Source of the DNA: Nitrospinales bacterium
GTDB taxonomy: Bacteria; Nitrospinota_A; UBA7883; JACRGQ01
Length of the DNA: 8,362 nucleotides
Direction of reading: 5' to 3'
Assembly (NCBI GenBank): GCA_023248615.1
Contig: JAHFEI010000073.1
Coordinates: 1 to 8,362 of the forward strand
The notes beneath the pieces are model-generated. The model saw nothing but the letters and a program-made list of their open reading frames with translations. It was not told where the DNA came from and ran no database searches. The translations under genes were made by a program, and so were the position numbers. Below are positions 1-5,682 of this stretch, piece by piece. Position 1 is the stretch's first letter. Each line of letters begins with the position of its first letter.

Positions 1-1794
1 GCCGCCGAATATCACCGTCCTGGGAGCGTAATCGCCGCCCGGGTTGGCCTTTATCCTGTTGTAAAGCGTTATGACGTGCAGGAGGTTCAGAAGCTGCCTT
101 TTGTACTCGTGTATGCGCTTCACATGTACGTCGAATATGGAATCTGGATTCACCTTTATCCCGTTCTGGGCGAGGATATATTCGGCCAGGCGCTCCTTGT
201 TCCTGTGCTTCGCCTCCCTCCACTCGTCCCTGAATTTTTTGTCTTCCGCCAATGGGATAAGCTTCTTGAGTTTATCAAGGTTGGTGGCCCACCCTTCGCC
301 GATCTTGCTTGTTATGAGGCCGGAAAGGCCGGGGTTGCACTTCTTAAGCCATCTACGGGGTGTGATGCCGTTGGTCTTGTTGTTGAACCTGTCCGGAAAA
401 ATTTTGTAGAAATCTTTCAGCACCCGGTTCTTCAACAGGTCTGTATGCAATGCGGAGACCCCGTTTATCGAGTGGGAGCCGACAATGGCAAGGTGGGCCA
501 TGCGCACCATCTTTTCGCTCTCCTCGACAATGGAAACCCTCCTTATCATGTCTATATCCCCCGGAAAGGTTTTCGATACATGCTCGAGGAACCTTTGGTT
601 GATTTCAAAAATAATCTGCAGATGCCTCGGCAAGACGTCACTAACAAGCGCTACAGACCACTTCTCAAGCGCCTCCGGCATCAGCGTGTGGTTGGTGTAG
701 CCGAACGTCCTCACCGTGATGTCCCACGCGGCATCCCAAGTGTAGTGCTCCTTGTCGAGCAAAATCCGCATCAGTTCCGGGATAGCCAGCACCGGATGCG
801 TATCGTTTAGCTGGATAGCTACTGCGTCCGGGAAATTGTTGAAGTTCTTCTCGTGCTTCTTAAACCGCCTGATGATGTCCTGAAGGGTGGCGCAAACCAG
901 GAAATATTGTTGTTTAAAACGCAGTTCCTTACCTTCCGCAAGGTGGTCGCTAGGATATAGCACCTTGGATATGGTTTCCGACATCATCTTGTTTTCCAGC
1001 GCCCTTATGTAATCCCCCTGATTGAAATAGTTCAGGTCAAAATCGCGGGAAGAACGCGCCGCCCAAAGCCGCATGTTGATGACATGGTTGTTTCCGTATC
1101 CGGGGACGGGAGTATCGTATGGCATCGCCATCACCTCTTCCGCGTCCACCCACTCGCTCCTAAACGCCCCGTTGCCGTCTACAAACTCGTTTACCCTGCC
1201 GTAAAAGTTTACCGGGAATATATGTTCCGGCCTGGCGAATTCCCACGGGTTGCCATACCGGAGCCAGTTGTCCGGCACCTCTACCTGCCCGCCGTTCACG
1301 ATTTTCTGGTAGAAAATCCCGTATTCGTAATGGATGCCGTATCCGTAGGAAGGTATTTCCAGCGTGGCAAGCGAATCCAGGAAGCATGCCGCAAGCCGCC
1401 CAAGGCCGCCGTTACCCAAGCCTGCATCCCACTCCACTTCGCGGATTTCCTCTAGGTTGTACCCCATTTCGTGCAGAGCATCGTAGCATGCTTCCATCAT
1501 CCCCAGGTTTATGAGGCTATTCCCCAAGGTGCGGCCCGCAAGGAACTCCAGCGATAGGTAATAAACCCTTTTCGCCTTCGACTTGTAATAGGTATCCTGG
1601 GTTTTCAACCACCGCTCTATGAGGCGATCCCGTATGGTATAGGCCACCGCCGTATAATGGTCGTACACGTTGCCGCGTTGCGGGTCTTTCGCAAGCGAGG
1701 AAACGATGTGGTTCTTCACCGAGGCTATAAGGGCATCAACTTCCTTGTCCCCCTTGGCCGGTTTGTTTTTAGAAACCTTTTTTCGTTCCGCCAT
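1..1794 (-). CDS. glgP: Glycogen/starch phosphorylase, N-terminal 598 residues (cut by window edge)
   Basis: Releases glucose-1-phosphate from the non-reducing ends of alpha-1,4-glucans using phosphate and PLP; a cytoplasmic enzyme of glycogen breakdown (GT35 family). The frame is open without a stop from the ATG at 1794 to base 1. Visible family blocks are SLEFLAGR (81-88), GLGNGGLGRLAACF (125-138), KTNGITPRRW (473-482) and KRIHEYKRQ (559-567). Family members are usually about 800-850 residues, so roughly the last 230, including the PLP-binding lysine, lie outside the window; activity of this copy therefore cannot be judged from here. The ATG start fits the usual basic N-terminus (MAERKK) and is preceded by a purine-rich GAGGCGGGG. 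The gene diverges from the sigma-54 activator. No other glycogen gene is visible. Assignment is by motif recognition and is very secure; allosteric class (glycogen versus maltodextrin phosphorylase) is not determined. Confidence 0.96.
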   Translation of the reverse strand, partial: MAERKKVSKNKPAKGDKEVDALIASVKNHIVSSLAKDPQRGNVYDHYTAVAYTIRDRLIERWLKTQDTYYKSKAKRVYYLSLEFLAGRTLGNSLINLGMMEACYDALHEMGYNLEEIREVEWDAGLGNGGLGRLAACFLDSLATLEIPSYGYGIHYEYGIFYQKIVNGGQVEVPDNWLRYGNPWEFARPEHIFPVNFYGRVNEFVDGNGAFRSEWVDAEEVMAMPYDTPVPGYGNNHVINMRLWAARSSRDFDLNYFNQGDYIRALENKMMSETISKVLYPSDHLAEGKELRFKQQYFLVCATLQDIIRRFKKHEKNFNNFPDAVAIQLNDTHPVLAIPELMRILLDKEHYTWDAAWDITVRTFGYTNHTLMPEALEKWSVALVSDVLPRHLQIIFEINQRFLEHVSKTFPGDIDMIRRVSIVEESEKMVRMAHLAIVGSHSINGVSALHTDLLKNRVLKDFYKIFPDRFNNKTNGITPRRWLKKCNPGLSGLITSKIGEGWATNLDKLKKLIPLAEDKKFRDEWREAKHRNKERLAEYILAQNGIKVNPDSIFDVHVKRIHEYKRQLLNLLHVITLYNRIKANPGGDYAPRTVIFGG

Positions 1795-1855
1795 TGCTAC
1801 CCCGCCTCATTTGATACGATAAGTGACGTTATGTTCCCATTGGCCGCTTTTTAAA

Positions 1856-1861
1856 ATTATA
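1856..1861 (-). promoter_or_regulatory. Probable -10 element for glgP
   Basis: On the minus strand this is a perfect TATAAT, about 62 bases upstream of the glgP start codon. No good -35 hexamer lies 16-18 bases further upstream (the best candidates begin TTCCGA or CCGATA), so promoter strength is unclear or activator-dependent. The call rests on the -10 alone. Confidence 0.4.
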
Positions 1862-1935
1862 GCCTGAACGCCCCCATTCTATCGGAATACACCTGCTTTT
1901 TTACCTTTAAATTATGCAACGTGGTAATCCGTTTT

Positions 1936-1945
1936 AGCTATAGCT
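1936..1945. repeat. Perfect 10-bp palindrome in the glgP/activator intergenic region
   Basis: AGCTATAGCT reads the same on both strands and lies roughly midway between the two divergent genes. It could be an operator half-site pair or chance; no second copy is seen in the window. The rest of the 1795-2061 gap shows only the two candidate promoters. Confidence 0.25.
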
Positions 1946-2053
1946 CCCCTTTCCACCCCACGGCGGGTTAGATGTTTAGCAGGCTCCGCACGATACATTG
2001 TCCTTTCAAACTCGGGATATTGACCAAAAGTCATTCTTTATTTGCGGTAGATT

Positions 2054-2062
2054 TGCTATAAG
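2054..2062 (+). promoter_or_regulatory. Possible extended -10 promoter for the sigma-54 activator gene
   Basis: TGCTATAAG matches the extended -10 pattern TGnTATAAT with one mismatch. The matching -35 position (TTCTTT, 2034-2039) is poor, as is common with extended -10 promoters. If used, transcription would begin near 2069, downstream of the GTG at 2062, which would force translation to begin later, at TTG 2146. Confidence 0.35.
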
Positions 2063-2135
2063 TGTTCTCCACAACATCCCCGCTGGTTAATGAGAATGTA
2101 TACACAGGCGGGAAATTACTGGCTGGAACGCAGAC

Positions 2136-2140
2136 AGGAG
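2136..2140 (+). promoter_or_regulatory. Ribosome binding site deciding the activator start
   Basis: AGGAG lies five bases before an in-frame TTG at 2146. The only other candidate start before the PAS domain, GTG at 2062, is simply the first codon after an in-frame TAA (2059-2061) and has no Shine-Dalgarno match. This favours TTG 2146. Confidence 0.5.
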
Positions 2141-2145
2141 AAGTT

Positions 2146-3507
2146 TTGATATTACATAGTGACCTCGATTACGACCTTTTAAACACTGCATTCAATTCCA
2201 TTGATACCGGTATCGTGATCCACGATGAGAAAAACAAAATACTTGTTTTTAACAAAGCCATGTCGAAAATCACCGGGTACCCCAACAATGAGGCGATAGG
2301 GAAAGATTGCCGGGCCATCATTAAGCCAGCCTTTTGCGACCTGTCGTGCGCCTTATGCGATAAATCCGAGAAAATAAGCAAAAAGGTTTACCACGAAATA
2401 AAAACAACCAACAAAGACGGCGCTACCTGCTGGCTAAGAGTCAGTTCCATCCATTTCGTGCAAGAGGGAAACCGGTACTATCTTGTGACTGTAACTGACA
2501 TTACCGAATTGAAACAAAACGAGGATTTGGTTTTCCGCTCTGAATCTTTCTATGGTGTCATCGGTAAGAGCGAAGCGATGAGAAAGGTCTTTGAGTTTGT
2601 CCGCAGCATTGCGGAAACGGACATGACGATACTGATAACCGGAGAGACTGGAACCGGCAAGGAACTGATTGCATCCGCAATCCAAAAACACAGCCTCCGA
2701 AAGGACGGCCCGTACATAAAGTTGAACTGCACGGCGCTCCCCGAACAGCTGATTGAAAGCGAGCTTTTCGGTCATGTGAAAGGCGCCTATACAGGCGCTG
2801 CAATAGACAGGGTAGGCCGCTTTGAGGCGGCCTCCAACGGGACTATTTTCCTGGATGAAATCGGGGAAATATCCCTTCAATTCCAGGCAAAGCTCCTCAG
2901 GGTGTTGCAGGAAAAGGAAATAGAAAGGATCGGCGAGAACATACCTCGGAAGATAGATGTGCGAATATTGGCGGCAACCAACAAAGACCTCCGGGAAGAA
3001 GTAAAAAAAGGGCGGTTCAGGGAAGACCTGTACTATCGCCTCGCAATGGCTCCCATTAACCTGCCAAGCCTGAGTGAGAGAAGGGAGGATATCCCTCTTC
3101 TTGCGCTGAATTTCATGAAACATTTTTGTTTGAAGTATGGGCGGGATTTGACGGCAATATCTCCGGGAATGATGACAGCGCTCATAAAGTACGGCTGGCC
3201 TGGCAATGTCCGCGAATTGTACAATTTTATTGAGGTCGCAATAGTCACATGCAAAGGGAATACTCTGAACCTCGACAAAACCGCATCGGCATATTTTGTT
3301 AGGCATGGGGAAGACAATCCCCCTCCAATCGATAACGCCACCAAGCTATATGACAAAACCGGCCCGGATGCCCCGGAAAAAACGCAAATTGCAGAGGCTC
3401 TCAGGATTCACCGTTATAATGTCTCTTCAGCCGCAAAAGCGCTTGATATCAGCCGCACCACCCTCTGGAGAAAAATGAAAGCCCTTGGAATCAGCAGGGC
3501 GGAGTAG
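2146..3507 (+). CDS. Sigma-54-dependent transcriptional activator (PAS - AAA+ - Fis HTH) with Cys-rich sensor
   Basis: Bacterial enhancer-binding protein that remodels sigma-54 RNA polymerase by ATP hydrolysis. Numbered from TTG 2146 (453 residues): PAS domain about 8-122; Walker A GETGTGKE 166-173; sigma-54 contact loop GAYTGA 213-218 (a Y variant of GAFTGA); Walker B IFLDEIGE about 234-241; GRFREDLYYRLA 289-300; GWPGNVREL 350-358; Fis-type helix-turn-helix about 415-450. There is no receiver domain, so it is probably a one-component sensor rather than a phosphorylated response regulator. The PAS holds cysteines 55, 64, 68 and 71 (C-x8-C-x3-C-x2-C) plus Cys95, suggesting metal, Fe-S or redox sensing (inference). 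The frame extends to GTG 2062, which would add 28 unconserved residues. The next gene, a nitrite reductase, has a sigma-54 promoter and upstream repeats, so it is the likely target. Function class is certain; signal and target are inferred. Confidence 0.93.
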   Translation: MILHSDLDYDLLNTAFNSIDTGIVIHDEKNKILVFNKAMSKITGYPNNEAIGKDCRAIIKPAFCDLSCALCDKSEKISKKVYHEIKTTNKDGATCWLRVSSIHFVQEGNRYYLVTVTDITELKQNEDLVFRSESFYGVIGKSEAMRKVFEFVRSIAETDMTILITGETGTGKELIASAIQKHSLRKDGPYIKLNCTALPEQLIESELFGHVKGAYTGAAIDRVGRFEAASNGTIFLDEIGEISLQFQAKLLRVLQEKEIERIGENIPRKIDVRILAATNKDLREEVKKGRFREDLYYRLAMAPINLPSLSERREDIPLLALNFMKHFCLKYGRDLTAISPGMMTALIKYGWPGNVRELYNFIEVAIVTCKGNTLNLDKTASAYFVRHGEDNPPPIDNATKLYDKTGPDAPEKTQIAEALRIHRYNVSSAAKALDISRTTLWRKMKALGISRAE

Positions 3508-3527
3508 GACTTAAAGTCACTTCGCCC
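3497..3527 (+). terminator. Strong hairpin spanning the activator stop codon
   Basis: GGGCGGAGT (3497-3505) pairs with ACTTCGCCC (3519-3527), with one G-U pair. A second inner stem is formed by GACT and AGTC around TAA (3508-3518). The TAG stop (3505-3507) sits in the structure. No T-run follows, so it is not a classic intrinsic terminator; it may stabilise the mRNA 3' end or act with Rho. Confidence 0.45.
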
Positions 3528-3574
3528 GCCTCACATCCCCCTATATTCGGAAGAAACAACGGCCCTGAATCCAC

Positions 3575-3633
3575 GAAACATAGCGTTCCATGCTCTTGAA
3601 ACATGAAACATGTGGATATGTTGCATGAAACAT
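3575..3633 (+). promoter_or_regulatory. Candidate enhancer (UAS) with GAAACAT repeats upstream of nirK
   Basis: Four exact copies of GAAACAT start at 3575, 3598, 3605 and 3627. An inverted near-copy, ATGTTGC, lies at 3618-3624. The last two form a 16-base near-palindrome, ATGTTGCATGAAACAT (3618-3633), with a single mismatched pair. The cluster lies about 80-138 bases upstream of the transcription start predicted from the sigma-54 element, the usual range for enhancer-binding-protein sites. The binding protein is inferred to be the activator encoded just upstream. Confidence 0.6.
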
Positions 3634-3686
3634 CTGCGCGCCACAGCTAATCTCATAACACAATTTTTTTCATATAGTTAGGCTTA

Positions 3687-3702
3687 TGGCACATCTCTAG
3701 CA
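3687..3702 (+). promoter_or_regulatory. Sigma-54 (-24/-12) promoter of nirK
   Basis: TGGCACATCTCTAGCA aligns with the consensus TGGCACG-N4-TTGCA. The -24 hexamer TGGCAC is complete, the invariant GG and GC are exactly 10 bases apart, and in the -12 block only the second T (A here) differs; the base after TGGCAC is A instead of G. The predicted start of transcription is near 3713, giving a leader of about 48 bases. It lies between a sigma-54 activator gene and its likely target, which strengthens the call. Confidence 0.75.
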
Positions 3703-3760
3703 TTAAAGAATCCATGTATCGGTTGAGATTGCAATTATAAACAACAAAATTGGAGAGAAC

Positions 3761-4747
3761 ATGGAGCTTATTCACGGGTTTAAAAAAATGAAGTTTATCG
3801 CGACGGTTCTTTTTGCCGTCGTCATTTTGCCCCTTTCGGCGCATGCGGCCAAAGCAAAAGAGACCATCAAACCGAAAGAGGTGGAAGTTACGATTCATGC
3901 AGTGGAACACGAAGTTGAAATCGACCATTCTGGCACCAAAGTTCCGGCATGGACGTTCGGTGGAACCGTACCAGGCCCGGTTGTGCGCGTCAGGCAGGGC
4001 GATTTGGTTAACTTCACATTGGTGAACGATGCGACCAACGGCTACAGCCACTCGATGGATTTCCATGCGGCGGTTGTCGACGTATTAAATGAGTTTGACT
4101 CGGTAAAGCCAGGGAACTCGAAAAACTACAAGTTCGTGGCCCGCTACCCGGGAATATTCATGTACCACTGCGGTTCCATGAATATGGCCCAGCACATCGG
4201 CAAGGGCATGTTCGGCATTATTATCGTTGATCCTGCGGAAGGGTTTAGCGCAAATTATCCCAAGCCAGACCGCGAATATGTGATAGTCCAATCCCAGCTT
4301 TTCTCGGATACAAACGACGCCAATGCTCTCGTTGAAAATACAGGATGGACGAACTCACTTATTAACGGGAAAATCTTTAACTATGACCCTCTCCATAGTA
4401 AAGGCACAGCCAAGGCCCTTGAATCCAAGCCGGGCGAATTGGTGCGGATATATTTTGTGAATGCCAATGTTAACGTGCCGGTTGTGTTCCATCCCATAGC
4501 AGGAATATGGGAACGCGTCTATCCCAATGGCAACCCCAAGAACGTCCTGTACGGGCTGGCCACTTACAGCGTAGGCGTGTCGGAAGCGACCGTATTCGAC
4601 CTTGTTTCCCCCAAAGATAAGCCCACAAACAACGCGCTGGTAGACCACACCATGAAAGCGGCAATGAGAGGCGCAATAACGGTCCTTATGAATGGCCCGG
4701 ATGCAGACCCTAAAGCCGGGAAGGGCGACAATATCCTTCCTCGGTAA
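3761..4747 (+). CDS. nirK: Copper-containing nitrite reductase (NO-forming), exported, AniA-like/class II type
   Basis: Reduces nitrite to nitric oxide in the periplasm or cell envelope. 328 residues: a Sec signal peptide (basic start, hydrophobic 12-25, probable cleavage after SAHA, residue 29), then two cupredoxin domains. By alignment with known NirK motifs, the type-1 copper ligands are His97, Cys137, His145 and Met150; the type-2 ligands are His102, His136 and His296; the catalytic Asp100 (HSMDFH) and His244 (FHPI) are present, as is the gating Ile246. The C-to-H spacing (YHC to QH) matches the shorter AniA-type loop. The Gly-rich loop usual after DFHAA is replaced by a charged stretch (residues 105-118). 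Laccase HxH motifs are absent. GGAGAG (3752-3757) precedes the ATG. A sigma-54 promoter lies upstream and a hairpin follows, so it is probably monocistronic. No NO reductase or electron donor gene is visible. Physiological role (denitrification versus nitrite handling in another metabolism) is open. Confidence 0.88.
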   Translation: MELIHGFKKMKFIATVLFAVVILPLSAHAAKAKETIKPKEVEVTIHAVEHEVEIDHSGTKVPAWTFGGTVPGPVVRVRQGDLVNFTLVNDATNGYSHSMDFHAAVVDVLNEFDSVKPGNSKNYKFVARYPGIFMYHCGSMNMAQHIGKGMFGIIIVDPAEGFSANYPKPDREYVIVQSQLFSDTNDANALVENTGWTNSLINGKIFNYDPLHSKGTAKALESKPGELVRIYFVNANVNVPVVFHPIAGIWERVYPNGNPKNVLYGLATYSVGVSEATVFDLVSPKDKPTNNALVDHTMKAAMRGAITVLMNGPDADPKAGKGDNILPR

Positions 4748-4756
4748 GAGTATTTG

Positions 4757-4784
4757 GGGGGGAAGGGCATGAGCCCTTCCCCCC
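4757..4784 (+). terminator. Perfect 12-bp G/C-rich hairpin after nirK
   Basis: GGGGGGAAGGGC (4757-4768) pairs perfectly with GCCCTTCCCCCC (4773-4784) around an ATGA loop, nine bases after the nirK stop. It is followed by ACCCCC, not a T-run. It probably ends or protects the nirK transcript, but is not a textbook intrinsic terminator. Confidence 0.6.
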
Positions 4785-4845
4785 ACCCCCTAATTTCAGG
4801 AAGGCCGTTAAGAAAAATGAAGTCCGGAATTCTTTTGGGATAAAT

Positions 4846-5469
4846 ATGCTGAAAAAACTTGGAATCGGAGCAACCCTACTCTTCCTATCTATAATCGTTT
4901 TGTCTTCTGCTCCTGTTTTTGCGGAATACGATTTCTCGGATATAGACAAGGCTTCTAAAGCCTACAAAGTCGGCAACTTTCGTGAGGCGGCAAAATGGTA
5001 CCGGAAAGCCGCAGAGCGGGGCATGCCTATGGCCCAATATGAGCTTGGCATATTGTACATGTTTGGCGAAGGCGTCCCGCAAGACTATAAGGAGTCGATA
5101 AGCTGGCACAGGAAAGCCGCCGGGCAGGGCATGGCGGTGGCACAATACGAGCTTGGCTCTATCTACTATCGGGGGTCAGGAGTAACCCAGGATTACAGCG
5201 AAGCAAAAAAATGGTTCCAGATGGCTGCTGAAAAAGGGCACGAACAGGCACAGTATTGTCTAGGCGTCATGTATTTTAAAGGACACGGAGCCAAACAGGA
5301 TTATATCAATGCATACGCGTGGTTAACCCTGTCTACCACGAACCGGCGGGACTCGGCGAAGCCGAATAGAGAGATGCTTGAAAGGCTGATGACTTCTTCT
5401 CAACTCGTGGAAAGCAACAAACTCTTTCGGGAAAGCCTGGCAAAATATGCAATAAGGGATGTCGAATAG
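4846..5469 (+). CDS. Exported Sel1-repeat (SLR/TPR-like) protein
   Basis: 207 residues with a clear signal peptide (KK, hydrophobic 7-22, probable cleavage after PVFA, residue 26), so it is likely periplasmic. A TPR-like helical pair (about 38-60) is followed by three Sel1-like repeats of about 36 residues: 61-96, 97-132 and 133-167. Each follows the pattern AQYxLGxxYxxGxGxxQDYxxAxxW. A helical, charged tail (170-207) ends the protein. Such solenoids act as scaffolds for protein-protein contacts; the partner is not evident here. The ATG has only a weak GGGA before it; an 8-codon frame (ATG 4817, stop 4841-4843), preceded at a distance by AGGAAGG, ends three bases upstream. It follows nirK in the same direction, but the hairpin at 4757-4784 separates them, so shared expression is uncertain. 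Domain call is secure; function is unknown. Confidence 0.88.
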   Translation: MLKKLGIGATLLFLSIIVLSSAPVFAEYDFSDIDKASKAYKVGNFREAAKWYRKAAERGMPMAQYELGILYMFGEGVPQDYKESISWHRKAAGQGMAVAQYELGSIYYRGSGVTQDYSEAKKWFQMAAEKGHEQAQYCLGVMYFKGHGAKQDYINAYAWLTLSTTNRRDSAKPNREMLERLMTSSQLVESNKLFRESLAKYAIRDVE

Positions 5470-5484
5470 GGTAAGGGTAGGCAC

Positions 5485-5508
5485 GCCCGACACTTTGGTC
5501 GCTCGGGC
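5485..5508. repeat. Inverted repeat downstream of the Sel1-repeat gene
   Basis: GCCCGA (5485-5490) and TCGGGC (5503-5508) form a 6-bp stem; an alternative inner stem CGAC/GTCG (5488-5491 and 5498-5501) overlaps it. GTAG and CTAC lie outside the arms. It may be a hairpin ending the Sel1 transcript or a copy of a dispersed palindromic element. No T-run follows. Confidence 0.4.
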
Positions 5509-5633
5509 TACAGGATATCTAAGGACGATGCGCCATTCAAAATTGCCGACGTTAGCGCGACGTATTTTAAAATCGCAACCGGCATGAAATGCGATATTTG
5601 CCACGCGCAGAAATTACGCCGGGAATTTTTCCT

Positions 5634-5663
5634 TTAACAATACGCTTCCCTTTTTCATTTAAA
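5634..5663 (+). promoter_or_regulatory. Possible sigma-70-type promoter for parC-parE
   Basis: TTAACA (5634-5639, five of six matches to TTGACA) and TTTAAA (5658-5663, four of six to TATAAT) are 18 bases apart, with the parC start 19 bases after the -10. Just downstream, GTAGA-A-TCTAC (5667-5677) is a perfect 11-base palindrome that would lie at the very 5' end of the message. Confidence 0.35.
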
Positions 5664-5682
5664 TAAGTAGAATCTACGGACT

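Noticed and set aside
76..810. Plus-strand open frame of 244 codons at the left end
   Set aside because: It lies opposite the clear glycogen phosphorylase frame, and its translation shows no domain logic.
2020..2061. TTGACC as -35 partner of the CTATAA box before the activator
   Set aside because: The spacing is 30 bases, far beyond the usable range.
2782..2799. GAYTGA as a defect in the sigma-54 contact loop
   Set aside because: Tyr for Phe is a known functional variant in active enhancer-binding proteins, so it does not signal loss of function.
2434..3306. Minus-strand open frame of 290 codons
   Set aside because: It is antisense to the conserved AAA+ domain of the activator; long antisense frames are expected there from codon bias, and no motif is seen.
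3575..3633. CRISPR or tandem-repeat array
   Set aside because: The units are only 7 bases, irregularly spaced, with one inverted copy; this fits protein-binding sites, not spacers.
3634..3760. FNR/NNR-type box (TTGAT-N4-ATCAA) before nirK
   Set aside because: No acceptable match; the nearest string, TTGAG-ATTG-CAATT, fails the second half-site.
3761..4747. Two-domain laccase/multicopper oxidase
   Set aside because: The trinuclear-centre HxH and HCHxxxH motifs are absent. The ligand pattern H-x4-H, HC, H-x4-M, plus a C-terminal DH, fits nitrite reductase.
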